Positions 10,248 through 23,033 of a DNA stretch of 64,000 nucleotides are shown here, piece after piece. The stretch is from Nematostella vectensis (Eukaryota > Cnidaria > Anthozoa > Actiniaria > Edwardsiidae), in assembly GCF_932526225.1 (NCBI RefSeq), contig NC_064035.1:18217969-18281968 (forward strand). Reading direction: 5' to 3'. The notes under the pieces are model-generated. The model saw only the letters and a list, made by a program, of their open reading frames with translations, made no database searches and had not been told where the DNA came from. Each line of letters starts with the position of its first letter. The first letter of the stretch is position 1. The translations under genes were made by a program, and so were the position numbers.

Positions 10248-13200
10248 ACCCAAACAGTTGATTTTATAGCGTATCCAGTATATATATTTTTAACACAGGG
10301 TGTGCAAGTTTACCTCGAAGTTTAAAAAGAATTTAAGCGATTCTTTTATTCTGTATCCAAGATAAAGAATGCATTTCCTAGCTTGTATGCAAGTTCAGCT
10401 GGAAGTTTGTATTGAATTCCAGCGATTTTTATGTGTTTACATGTAGCCATTTTGTACGAATAAAATTTGTTCATACAAAAGAGCTGGTATTTTGTATCCC
10501 CATGTAAGATCAAAAGAATTTAAGATGTAAAGAATTTTATTTGCCAATTATAGTCCATCAGCACGAATTATACAAGCCGAATTTTGGTTGCACAACTTTC
10601 CAGATGCTTAGATTGCGAACTAGCGGTCTAACCGGCGCATCCACCACAGGTTAACCGTATCATTAGTCTGGCCTATTTCGACACACAGTGTGGGGTGCCT
10701 TCAATGCTAGTATTCAAACATAATGTATTTGTATCCTGCGATTCGGAGTGTCGCTACCAGGCTTCTAGGCCGAGCGATGGGTCGCAACACCTGCGCTTGC
10801 CGTAGCCTGCCCGTCGGCATTCGTTCGTGGCAAGTTCGGGTTTTTGGCAGTGCAGAAAGCTCCGGAACCCATACGGTACCTAATTTCAGTAGTTTTTTTA
10901 TTCGTTTGACCCTGGTTGATAAAAGGCCGATTGACATTTCTTCAGCAACATAATGATCAATTGCAATCTACTGCTTTTGCTATATATCACTGTACAATCC
11001 GCCATTTTTGTTTTGATTTAAATAGATATATAACCGACTTTTTTCAGAGGAAGGGAACCCGTTCATTGTAGAATATGCCGTAATTTCAAGGCTAGTTCAT
11101 ATTTGCACTTCATTAAAAAATAATTTGGAGAATTCCTTTTATTAATTTTGCTACAATTTGATAAACAAAAACCTTTGCTGTTTAATTTGACCGACTTTGA
11201 TTTGTCCGGATGATTGCAAATTTGTTCCCTCGAACGCCACAGGTATCCTATCTTTTTTAGGGAAGACCAGTTCACATGCGATCGCTTTGCAATGGAAGTG
11301 CCGGCGGATGCGAATACTTCGCTTATTTTCTGTTTTATTAGTCAAATAACATCGATTAGCAACTATAGATCTGGCACGTCGATAGACCAGTTGAACACAA
11401 GTACTTTCTCATGTTCAATTTTGGAGATGTTATTCCACTTCGAGACTTAATCGATTATTGTACATACAGGTAACCACTTACCTTTTAAGCTAAGGGGTTG
11501 ACTTCTCGATACTTAACTGTAAATAAAACAGTTTGGTTAAATTGCTACAGATTGACTATAGCAAGGGGAAATAAAGTGATAGTAGGAGGGGGTTCATAGT
11601 ATCAGCCGAAAATTTATTTATCTTTCCCCGGTAACAATGTCCAAAAAATTGAACCCTTCTTTACCTCGCCAGATGTTTCAGAGGGAAACGCAGGGTTCGC
11701 GGTATTTCGGTAAAATTGCGAAAACGAAACGGTATTTCGATATTCAGATTCTTTCCCGTATCCGAGTTTTGACTTTTTCAATAAATATTTCGTGAAATAA
11801 GCTCGAAATGACGGTATTATGTTGATATTTTTAGACTTGTGAATCAGATGCGGTTCAATTTCATGTTTGTATATTGGTCAAATACTGTGATTATTTCACG
11901 CGACTTTTTTTTAAAGAGTTTGCAGACGCGATAGTTGTAATCCCCTACGACCCCTCCCCCGTTTAGGAAGGCTCATAGTAAATCAGACAGCAGTAAGAAG
12001 CGAAAGTTGGAGCGTATAACAACTTCTGACCTAAAAATTTCCGATTCGTCATCGTCAAAACAACAGGCGCATGCCTAGAGCTGTCCAGACACCATCCAGC
12101 TCATGTACCGAGATATAACGTGATCAAATGGAATGATTATACTTAGGTATACTACGTCTTTATCGATAGTATAGGTTTATTGCGTTTCTGTGTCTTGGAT
12201 GTAGAAAAGATGGTTCTAATGACCTTTTGACCGGGGGCGGGAATGGCTTTCTACACTTTAAGTTCATTTCATTTTACCGCTGCTGCGAGTCCAGTGAATT
12301 ATTGACGGACCCTACCTGGCGTTTTACTCTTGGCACGCCTTTGAATACCCAGGTCGACTATCTTGATAGTTCATTGTTTTCCTTTTCATTTCCGGACGAC
12401 AGAAGTGGTTTGCAAGGGAGTAACGTCCCCATTGCACCGAAATCTTTTTTTTTCGCAGGATTGACGTTTAAAAGATTCTTTATTCGTTCAATAATTTACA
12501 ATGAATATTGGAAGACATTATCTAATCTATCACCTTAGTACTGGTAGTATTTGTATGCGGTAAAAATATGCGCCATCGGTGTGCTATATAACACCCAAGG
12601 GTGAACAACATAAAGAACATTAACAAAAATGTCAACCAAAAAATTGCATCGAATGCAAAACCTCCTCTTCACCTCCCTGTCTACATCTTCGTTGTGTAGT
12701 GTTACCTCTCTTCCTCTTTTCAGTCTTCTTGTTTTTGTCTGAAAATAGAGAATGCCTAGTCAAAGAAACACTGAATCTTGGATATGAAGGTGTACTTCAG
12801 ATAAAACACTTTTTGAAACTTGTTTTACAAAAACTGATTATTTTTATCATCTTTTTATCTACACCAAACGGCAACAAAGCCAGAAATACTACCGACCGAA
12901 CCACAGAATGGGTTTAATGCCATGGCCGAAATACCGGCTAAAAAGGACTAAGTACGAGAGGAGTCTGAGAAGAAGTCGACGTAACAGCAAAAAAAAAAAA
13001 AAAAAGCGTTCGGCTAATGAGGGATAAATTGCAAACACAAATAGACGAGACCACTACACCTACGCTACTAGAAGGGGTGGTTTTACAGTATATAAGGCAG
13101 ATAACAATTACAGCTCAAGTACACCGCCGGTATAAGGGCAGTTTTATAAGGAAATTACAATCACACCGCCGGCTACTAAGGGCAGTTTTATAAGGTACAT

Positions 13201-13367
13201 AATCGCACCGCTGGCTACTAAGGGCAGTTTTATAAGGCACATAACATTCAAGGCCCACGTTCACCTTCACGCAAGTGATCATATGTTTAGTTAGTGACTA
13301 CACGTTTGGGTACGAATTTCAGACTTACCTTACGGACCTTCAAGATCTTATCTGATAATCTGGTAAA
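10248..13367. other. Intergenic; no gene recognised
   Basis: A possible poly(A) signal for the roadblock gene lies near 10459. Open frames at 10707-10953 (both strands), 11063-11450, 12227-12538 and 12699-12917 have no recognisable motifs or splice context. A 17-base A-run lies near 12990. The right part probably contains the YLPM1 3' UTR on the minus strand. Confidence 0.4.
13078..13250. repeat. Degenerate ~45-60-bp tandem repeat, about 4 units
   Basis: Units share CACCGCCGGCTACTAAGGGC followed by AGTTTTATAAGG and variable AT-rich linkers. Lies 120 bp downstream, in transcript sense, of the YLPM1 stop, so it may be in that gene's 3' UTR. Confidence 0.65.
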
Positions 13368-16300
13368 TTAGTGTTCGGGAATACGAGCGTTTGGATCTGT
13401 CAAGAGACTCCAGTCAGTCCCGATACAAAACCCTATGCGGCGACGGTGCTCCATTTGCTTCTTCTCTTCCTGGTCAGCCCAACGCACCTACACACCCAGA
13501 GCCATTAGCAGTAAACCATATAAACACCCCCCCCCCCCCCATCCCGGATCTTTTTCTTTAGCTTTTTGTGAAAGGTTACACATCGATATTAAGCTAATTG
13601 GAATAATACTGTGCCACTAATACTATAAAGTTTTCATGAGGTACGTGAAAGTGCAAAGGTGGATACATTTATTTGCCACAAATAACGTATCACAAATTCA
13701 CAAATGCCAATAATAACTACAAGCTCAGTAAGTGGCAAGGAGCCCTCTAGAAAGTGTAATGCTTTCGAGATACGGCACCTGCATACATCGCCAGCAATGA
13801 CAACTGAGCACAAGTCAAAAGAACTGTTTGTGAAGTGCTACTTTGCAGCAACTCCCAACATCGTGTTCACCAATTACTGCAGCATGTGGCACAAGGGTTC
13901 GAGATATGGTGAACACAAGGGCAAGAAGAACGTACCCTTTTTTTTCCAATCCTCATGTCATCTTCCTTCTCATCGTAAGGGTCGTCATCATCGTCAGGAA
14001 CGAGCAGAGGCGATTCTTCTCTTGCTCGCTTTCTTAATGGACGGATTCCGTCCAGCTTGTCTATTTAGAATAGAAATCGCATAAGAGATGTTCCAAATTG
14101 TATATAGGTAAGGCTCCCTTGCAAATGTTATGTGGTTACTTCACATAGAGCTTTACAAAAAGCTTGGCAGTCATGTGCATTTGTCAATGTACATAAACCA
14201 CGGCACAAGGATGGCAGCTCTTCCATTGCTTACTGGTTCGGGATAACATACATCCTCACATTTCAGTTTAATTCCAAAGTATAGGTAATTTGTAAGGTGC
14301 AGATGAGTTCATTGAGATGCGATGAAGCAGTCATGTGTACTCACTGAGCTGTTGTTCAGCACTCAAGTTAGACTCCTCCCATTTGCTCTTTTTTGGCAGC
14401 ACTATCGCAGGCTGAAATGGCACGAGACTGTTGAAGGCAAACGCAAGCAAGAACACAGAGACAGACCTTGCACAACCAATAGGACCTTTTGCTGTACAAA
14501 TGGCCTTTACCTTTTACCTTTCACAGCTCCAAAACATTGATTGACTTTGACGAACTTTTGACGACACTGAGTTCTTTTATTTTATTTTGGAATAATCTTG
14601 CAGGGATCCAAACTGTACTTCCCTTTAGAACGAGGGTTGTTCTTTTAAATTTTAGTCAAGCCCAAGTTATGAGTTATTTTCTAGACAATAAACGTTAATT
14701 TGACTTTTGCCATTGAAAAATCGTATTGGTTTTTGCGAATTTTTTGGGAATAAAATCAATGCCAAATACATTGTATAAATATTTTTTTCTTTTCTTTTGA
14801 TAGCATCTCAGACTTTGATAAAGCAGGGTGTTAATATGGTGTGAACTATTTCTCAATTACGGTATGGCTTCTGAATTATGGAATTCAGGAATTAGGATGC
14901 GCGTGTCCCTACATACCAATCCGTTAATGTGGCTTCACGTCCACTGCTGAAAAGCAAGGCAATCAATGATAAGTAATCAAACACTCTCTACCTCCTCTTC
15001 TTCCTCCTCTTCTTTATTCTCTTCCTTTTTTTCCTTGGATTCATCCTTTGAAGTAGAGGCTTCATCTGCAGCTTCCATCTCAACCTGGAAGCAGTTTAAA
15101 ACATCTTGTCATTCAATTGAAAAAAAAGCATGATTTGAAAGTATAAAAAAATATCTAGGTACACCAAGCCTGAGCCTGATTACAAAATTCAAAGTATGAA
15201 ACTAATCAAATCACCTCTCTGATAATAGCATCTTGTAAGAGAGGCCGCACATCTAGTCTAAGCATATATGTAGGGCTTTCTTCCCATTCCTCAACCATCT
15301 GAAAAACAGAGAATGGGGTTACAGTATACCATGTGGATACAACTGTATAGCACAAGATTGTTGGCACATGTATGGCAATAATCCTCATAGAGAGGGGTGG
15401 CTGTATCTGAAAATAAATAAAAAAAAGTACCAGCAATAAAAACTTAGTGTTGTAAATAAGCCGCTGTGTCTGCTATGATGTCCGGCTACGAAAGTCATGG
15501 TGTGTAATTCAGGGCAAAGACATGACGTAGGCAAATATCTTTTTGAATAAATCTTGCAGTCTAAAATAGCCTGAATGACAGTATTATACAATAATGCACC
15601 TTGTTGATCTCCTCGAAGCTTCTGTGGTGACTGTTGCGTTTAGCACATGCATGGGCATCAGCGCTGATCTCTACAATATACACCTGATGCAGTAATGGCA
15701 ACGTGAGATGAATCAGCCAAAAGATATAAACACATCATCAGACAAAAGGAAAAGGTATGAAGGTATACCTCAAATCCCTTCTGCTTGGCAAGACTCCAGT
15801 ACTTTTCGAAGTGGCTGACCTAGATATGAAGAGGTAATTGCTTATAATTGTATAAAATCCATCATTATGCCATAACAGCGAAATCATGTAAGAGGCCGCT
15901 GAGAACACAAAATATAGAATGCAGCATACAAATATACACCTATTTAAATAAACTTGAATGGCAGTTCTACAGCCAAAAATTCATTTCCGCACTGAGTAGA
16001 AATGCGTTGAGATCCACCATTAAGCCTGACAACATTTTTTAAATGGGTATGAAAACAGAGGCTAAAATCACACACAGTATAATCTCTGCATTAAAAACAA
16101 AATACCTTATCATTGGTGGCATCCATCAGCACCATAGGGAAGAAGCCATCATCCAACGTTTTAGTGAAAGCCTTGAAGAGGCTTGCCATGTACACCTCTT
16201 CCATCTCAGGCTCATAGACATACTCAGTCACCTACGGAAACATTCAGGGACAACTTTTATCAGAATGATAAACGATTTTAAATACAAGTTTCTTTGTGAA

Positions 16301-19300
16301 ATAATTTGTTCCTTGTGGTAAAGCTGAGTCATCTATTTGGTGTTTATCAAAATGTGAAATTTATTTTATGTCACATTTGCTTCCTTGAGGTCAACAATCA
16401 CAATATCGTTTTGTTTAGTAATATCCTTGTATTGGGTGAACTATGGTATAAAAAACACTTCATTCTCAAAAATGCTCACAACTAACCTTTTTCTTGATTC
16501 TTTTTCCTGTTTCTGGGTCTTTTTCAGTTTTCTCTACCTCTGTCAGGAAATAGTCATCCAGGCTAAGGATTCGTGGCGCATGAGCACCACTACTGACTTC
16601 CTTGTCCTATATTTACAAATAATATATATTTATATATATTATAATCAAAAGTATCATTTGCCTTGATTTCCTTAAAATATTAAAGGGTAAAGCATTTGTA
16701 TTTATTCTATCAAACTTAAAGTCCATATAACCTCTCAGAGTTGATTGATTTGGCCAATTGGTATATTTTAAACTTCTAAATGGTATGTGGTTCATATGGA
16801 CCCTATAAAACATGCGATCATGCGAATAACTCAAATCTGCAATATTGAGTTATTTTGGTTAACCTTCCAAAAAAAGGTTGTGAAGTGGAAGGCCCAGGTC
16901 CAGTCATTTGTGGGGTAGATCGAGATGTAAATCAAATTACATAAGAAAATACATGTACATGCTAAACTAGTTAATTTCTTCTTAGTTATTGCTGAAGATG
17001 GTTGTGTGGTTAAAAGTTGTACCATCATCTTGATATCTTAACCTGGTAATCAACTGATTATTTAACTTCAGAACACAAATATGCCAAATTTAGCAAGCAT
17101 TTTATAGTCTGTGAGTTGTTTTTGCATTTTGCGCGTGCTGCATGCGCAATCAAGAATGGCAACATTTCCACGAGTGTGCGCTGTTTTTGAAACCTACAAC
17201 AAATTATTTTTTTTTTCAAACATAATTCTCTTCTCTAAATTATTTGACGCTTCATTGTGGGTAGCATTGCAATAGAAACACTTTGCCAATATTTTGCTGT
17301 ATTGCTAGGAAAATACTTTGTTTAAATACTTTGTTTTAGATTTTCCCACCAAATCTTGGAATTATCCACTCGATTCAATCTCCTTCTGCGCGGCCAGGAA
17401 AATTTTTAAAGTTCTGTAGAAAATTCAAATTACAATCAAATTTAATTCCCTTTTCAGAATTTGAAAGTTTATCAATGCTTTCTTTTGGCAAGATTGATAT
17501 TATTGAAAGGTTTAAGAACTTCAAAGTAACACTGCTGATTTGGTTTTCTTTAGAATGTCTTTAAGTCTTATCACTCATAATTGAGCTGGTTTTATAGTGG
17601 AATGGATTTAAATTTACTAATAAAGCAAGTGGATTCATAGCCTTTTCCATATGAAGTTTTATCTAAATTTCAAATCTGACAAAAAATAGGTTGCAAAAAG
17701 GTTTTGAATTGGAATGAAATAAAATCTCTACTCACTAACCCTCACAGGTATATATAAAACCTTTTGAGCAAAAGGCTTTTCAAATTAAACATTGTACCTT
17801 GATGAGTTTTGCGACATGAGTTTTCCCACTTCCAGGGGGGCCTCTCAGAATGATGACAATCTGTGGCAGTAATGAAAAAGTTTCAAGCCATACAATTATA
17901 TGGATTCTGATCTCACACTAACACATGAGATAAGTTAATCTATAAGGTGGACTAAAAGATAGTGCATTTAGTGGAATCCCAGGTGGGTCAGTGTGTTTGA
18001 TTCACAGTTGCAACATGGAGAGTATCTTTCTGTTTCTCAGCCCTGAAGGTGACTAGTTGAAAAGAGGTGAGCTTTCTAGAAGCTTGTGTTCTTCAGTCCA
18101 ACATGGATAATTATTTTTATTACATGTACATATCAAGATTTCCAAATATATACATGTACTGTACTTACTCGGTCTGGACGGATATCCCTGCCAGGACAGT
18201 CTAAGATTGTCTCTACTGGTACAACTTGGACATTTCTCTGCTGTGTTCTGCTATCCTCTGCATGCTCCCTTGGATAGTGGGGTTCATCTCTTGGGACATA
18301 AGGGTCGTGTCTGTCCCATCTGTCATCATGTCTTCTGTCATAATGGCTATCAGCATCGGGGCCCCATTCAGAGGGTGGATATCTGCTTCTACCATGATTA
18401 TAATCCTCTACAACTCTATCATTAGGTGTGTCCAGCTCTCTGTCTATATAGGAGCAATAAAAAAAACATACACAGTTACATACGGTGTGTATTTATCAGA
18501 TACAAAGCCAACTTCAGTACAGCACCCAAATCCGGCACATACAACCTGTGACCTATTCTGAAGAAAGAAAACAAGGATCCACAGACCAAGAAATATTGTC
18601 CTTCATGTTTACAAGTCTGTTTCTGACTATACTAGTGATAAACTAACAATGTAAATGGCAATAAAACACTTCAGTTGTTATGGTATATAGGTCATAATTA
18701 TAAGTCATCAAAATAGAAATGCAAAGCTTTGGCCCCTACCATAGCTTTGTCCCCCTCTCTCCCAGTCCAGTGGTGGTGGGGACTTTCGGCGTTCTCTCTC
18801 CCACGCTTCCCGCCGCCAATAATCGTCAGGGGGTGGTGGTAGCGGCCTACCATGACGATCATACTCTGCTGGTGGCCGTCTAAGTGGGGACCTGTCCCTG
18901 TATTCACGCCCATAAGGGGACCTGGAGCGCCTTTCTCGTCCAGGAGAACGCTCCCTGTCATAAGGCGGCCAGTCATACCTTTCCCGTTCTGCCCTGGGAG
19001 AGTAAGGACGGCGCTCCCTGTACCTTTCATCCTCCCACTCATCTCGAGGTGGCCAGGCTTTTCTCTCACTTCTGTAATAGTCATCGTATCTACCATAAGG
19101 TTCCCTATCATCTGGAGGTCTCTGGTACCACTCATCCCTTGGAGGATAGCCTCGATCCCACTCATCCTTAGGCGGTCGACCATGCTCATCCCAATAAGGA
19201 GGCGGCGGCCCCCTTTCTCCTGTTGACCTATCCCACTCATCCCACCGCTGGCGCCAGTCCTCCTCTTGCCGTTCCCATTCCTCTCTTGTATATCTGCCGT

Positions 19301-22300
19301 CATCTGGATATCGGTCAGTCGGGTAATCACTTCTTGCTGTTTCTCTGGTATGCTAAAAAAAGTTGTCTAATTATCACAACAACCCATTCTAAGTGTGTAT
19401 TTTTCTTCAAACCTTACTTACTTCATATTGTTCCTTCTCTCTCTCCTCTCTCGGTTTAAGAGGTGGCCCAGAATGGTCAAGGATACAGTCTGTTTGCTCA
19501 CACCTTGACATGTAAAAATCATGACTGTTTAGAATACATTTGCAGTGACAGGATATGCATCAAATCTATTAAATGTAAGAAAATATGACATAACCAGTCA
19601 TCATGACTCACTCATTGCCAGCCTCACAAGGTGGATGCTTGAACCGACACTCTTTGCCATATCGACATGTTGGAAAGAACTTGCAGGGGACTTTTTTGAG
19701 GGGTGGGGTGGGTGGTCTGGCTGGTAGTGGTGGTGGTGCAAATTTTGCAAAACCAGTTTCTGAGGTTGGGACAGAAGCACTTCCTGGAGCTGGTTCTGTC
19801 TTCGCAGCATTAGCATTAGCTGAGCAAAAAATGGAAGAAAAGCACTATTTTATAATAGAATAATAGATCATACAATAGGATCATTGGTTTACAACAATAA
19901 CATTCGTGAACCAGTTAGCTACTGTATAATACAGTGAAAACATTTAATTGAAAACACTCAGGTAGCAAGTAATTAGAGAAAGGCATTATTGACCACATAT
20001 TACCTTCTTTAGCTTTTTTCTCTAACTCAGCAAGTTTCATCAGCTGTACGGACTGCTGATGTAGGAATTCAAGCTCCTTCTTTGGATCCAACTTCTTCGA
20101 ACTTGCTTCAGTTGCAGATGACAAAGTGGTAGATGGAGCTGCCGTTGAACTTATGCCTGTTGTCGCAGTAGATGATACAGTACTTGCTAATGCCGTCTGC
20201 TGCTGAAGCCACTTAGGAAGTGGTTTTGGGTCGTTTTTAACTTGCTCCTCACTAGCTTTTGAATCCTGAGATATAGCGTCGGTAGATTGCCCACTTTGCA
20301 GCCATTTTGGTTTGTTTGGCTCATTGGTTTGTGTATTATCTGGTATTGAAGGTGCCTGTGGCCATTTAGAATCTTTTGTTTCTGAAGAAGAATTAGGAGC
20401 TTGATTTTTTTGGCTTTGCAACCATTTAGGAAGCTCTTTGGGTTTGTTTTCAACTGACTGTGACTTGTTCTGATCATTATCCATCATTTTGTCAATGGAT
20501 TCCTTGTCTCTGAGCCAAGTAGGAGTTGGCTCAGATTTTCCCTGCAGCCACTTTGGTTTCTCATTCTGGGGTTTGCTTTGTGCAGCATTTTCAATTCTCT
20601 TAGCATAACTTTCAGCAAAGTTTGGCCTACTCTCACTTTGAAAAGTTGTTGATTGATTGCCCATGTCACCTTGTCCATGATTCCACTGTGTTTTGGTATT
20701 TTGCAGATTACCTTGGTTATTCTGATTATGCATCCACCTGGGTACATTTTTCTGTTGATTGTTTTGGTTGTATTGCACCTGGCCTCTCGCAGTATCATCT
20801 CTTTGCATGGTTGCATTCAAGTCTTTACCCTGAAGCCATGCAGGCTTTGAACCAGTTTGATTTTGCTGCTGATTATCCATAAGACCTGGTGGCTTTCTTG
20901 AAGACCCCTGGAATCCCTGCTGGCTCTTGTTTTGCATCCACGATGGCTGATTTTGATTTTGATGTTGGTTCTCATATGCTATGTTTTGAACACCTGATTG
21001 TCTGTCCATAGAATTTCTTGGGCCTCCACTCCCAGCCCCCTGGAGCCATGGCTTGTTGCCAACTTGTTGGTTGTTCTGCTGTGATTGAAACCCTTGATTT
21101 TTGTAGTTATGGGACTGATTCTCTTGTTCTTGGTGATGGCTCTGATCATCACGTTGGTAATTTTGAAGGTTTTGAGATTGGTAACTCTGGCCTTGATTCC
21201 ATGGTTGATTTGGCTGAGAGCTTGAATTCTGGCCTTGTTTCCATGGTTGATTTGGTTGAGAGCTTGAATTCTGGCCTTGTTTCCATGGTTGATTTGGCTG
21301 AGAGCTTGAATTCTGGCCTTGTTTCCATGGTTGATTCGGTCGAGAGCTTGAATTCTGGTCTTGTTGCCATGGTTGATTTGGCTGAGAGCTTGAATTCTGG
21401 TCTTGTTTCCATGGTTTATTTGGTTGGGGGCTTGAATTCTGGCCTTGTTTCCATGGTTGATTTGGCTGAGAGCTTGAATTCTGGCCTTGTTTCCATGGTT
21501 GATTTGGTTGAGAGTTTGGATCCTGGTCTTGTTTCCATGTTTGATTTGGCTGAGAGCTTGAATTCTGGTCTTGTTTCCATGGTTGATTTGGTTGGGAGCT
21601 TGAACTCTGGCCTTGTTTCCATGGTTGATTTGGCTGAGAGCTTGAATTCTGGCCTTGTTTCCATGGTTGATTTGGTTGGGAGCTTGAATTCTGGCCTTGA
21701 TTTTTAAATTCTGGTTGTTGTTGCTGTCTATGTAATCCTGTTTGAAAACCTTGATGATTTTGTTGACTCTCCCTGTGTTGAGTATGGTTTGGTTGTTGCT
21801 GATGATGTTGTTGCTGCTGCTGCTGCTGGTAAGAAGTTTGTTGCTGCCATTGTTGAGTTTGTTGCTGGTATGGTTGTTGTTGCCATTGATATTGTTGCTG
21901 CATGCTTACTCCTTGTTGTGTCACATTACCCTGATACTGTTCATTTGCCGGTAAACCTACTGCACCACCTTGGGCAACAGGAGCAGTACTAGCCCCACCC
22001 TGCGACTGTCCTAAAGCGGCTGCCTGTGCTTGTAGAAGCTGCTGTTGTTGTTCATGCCATGTCTGCATCTGTTTCTGGTATTCCTGGAATTGTTTCTGGT
22101 CAGGGTGATTTGCGTGCTGTGCTTGCCATTGTGTATACTGCTCTTTCCACTGCTCATATTCTTTCTGGTACTTAGCCTTTGCCTCCTCTATTGATTGCAG
22201 TGTAACTGCACCTGTAGCCACAGCTACACCGCTAGTGGCAGCGCTGGCGTCAGGGGGGGCCGGTGGTTGACTCAAAACACCCTGAACTCCGACCCCTGGC

Positions 22301-22572
22301 TGTTGGTGAGATTGTCCAGTAGCTCCAACAAAAACAGCTTGAGTATTTTGACCGACCAATGCTTGACCGTAAGCCTGGTTAGGGTCTATTTGCCCTTGCT
22401 GTACAACCCCAGGCTGATAAGTCGCAAGTGCAGCTTGTGTTTGAGGCTGAATGCCATACGCGGCGCCATATTGGCCGGGTTGGAAGTAAGCGTATTGAAC
22501 GTATTGCGCTTGTTGACCGTATTGTTGTTGCAAATGAAGTTGGGCTTGCTGTTGGTATTGGTATGGATCCAT
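13368..22572 (-). CDS. YLPM1: YLPM1-type nuclear protein with P-loop kinase domain and CCCH fingers
   Basis: Fifteen coding exons with matching phases: 22572..20004, 19819..19612, 19503..19422, 19352..18740, 18443..18169, 17860..17798, 16606..16487, 16231..16106, 15819..15769, 15683..15600, 15298..15215, 15084..14992, 14411..14345, 14060..13936, 13487..13368; 1,559 residues. Order: Q/Y-rich N-terminus; the YLPM1-like EYEQWKEQYTQW to FQEYQKQ segment (about 134-176); a 14-residue repeat (about 290-460); Q/N-rich tract with repeated P-x-W-L-Q motifs; two CCCH fingers (902-918, 921-936); R/D/E/P-rich region; Walker A GPPGSGKT (1256-1263), then LSLDDYF and the conserved C-terminus VRWADQEEKK. Vertebrate YLPM1 (ZAP3) is a nuclear RNA-associated, PP1-binding protein with the same P-loop and C-terminus; I know of no CCCH fingers there. 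Kinase activity is inferred from fold only. Confidence 0.93.
21195..21699 (-). repeat. Coding 42-bp minisatellite in YLPM1 (14-residue repeat x12)
   Basis: Twelve in-frame units with consensus GQNSSSQPNQPWKQ lie in YLPM1 exon 1. Variants include DQ for GQ, SSP for SSS, NKPW for NQPW, WQQ and WNQ. Opposite-strand open frames here (for example 21018-21707) are shadows of the repeat. Low complexity and Q/N richness suggest a disordered, prion-like region. Confidence 0.95.
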
Positions 22573-23033
22573 TATAAAGGCAAATCGGTCGGATTTTTCA
22601 AGGCATCTTTCGAACTTTCGAAGACTTCAATGGCACATCACGAAGTCACGAAGTACAAGATGGCGTCTATCGTCCACGCATAAACACTCGGCTCCAGTTT
22701 TTCTCGCTTTGTGGTGACATCCGTGACGTCATGACGACATGCAACTAGAAACTGCTTATCAGAAATCTCCTATTACTATCTAATCCACGAATAATTTGCG
22801 ATGAATTCAATCACTAGGAACCCGCATTTATAGTTTAAAAATTCAGATTTCCTCAAACTACTTGCTTTTAAAGAGTTTAATGGGCCTGTAGTGAGGCCCA
22901 CCGAGAGAGACTGGGCCGAACACGTGCAAACTATGGCGCAACATCCGTGATTCGATCAGCAAAAAAACCGAACGCGAACAAACGATCAAGTAAAAAACTT
23001 TCGTGAGATTTATAGCCACCAAAGAAAACGAAC
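22573..23033. promoter_or_regulatory. Head-to-head promoter of YLPM1 and ABCF2
   Basis: Only 461 bp separate the two start codons, which diverge. A perfect palindromic CRE/ATF site TGACGTCA is at 22724-22731 and an E-box CACGTG at 22921-22926. No TATA box is evident. The region is likely to serve both housekeeping genes. Confidence 0.6.

Noticed and set aside
10707-10953. Overlapping 76-codon ORFs on both strands
   Set aside because: Short, no motif, no splice context; symmetric openness suggests chance.
12940-13006. Possible processed RNA copy ending in an A-run
   Set aside because: The A-run is short and the preceding sequence matches no RNA I can identify with confidence.
13704-14540. 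Plus-strand ORFs of 126 and 72 codons
   Set aside because: They overlap YLPM1 exons 13 and 14 on the opposite strand and lack recognisable domains.
18698-19330. 210-codon minus and 124-codon plus ORFs near 19 kb
   Set aside because: Wrong frames over YLPM1 exon 4; the true frame is the R/D/E/P-rich one that joins in phase to exons 3 and 5.
21018-21707. 229-codon plus-strand ORF opposite YLPM1
   Set aside because: Shadow of the in-frame 42-bp coding minisatellite on the other strand.
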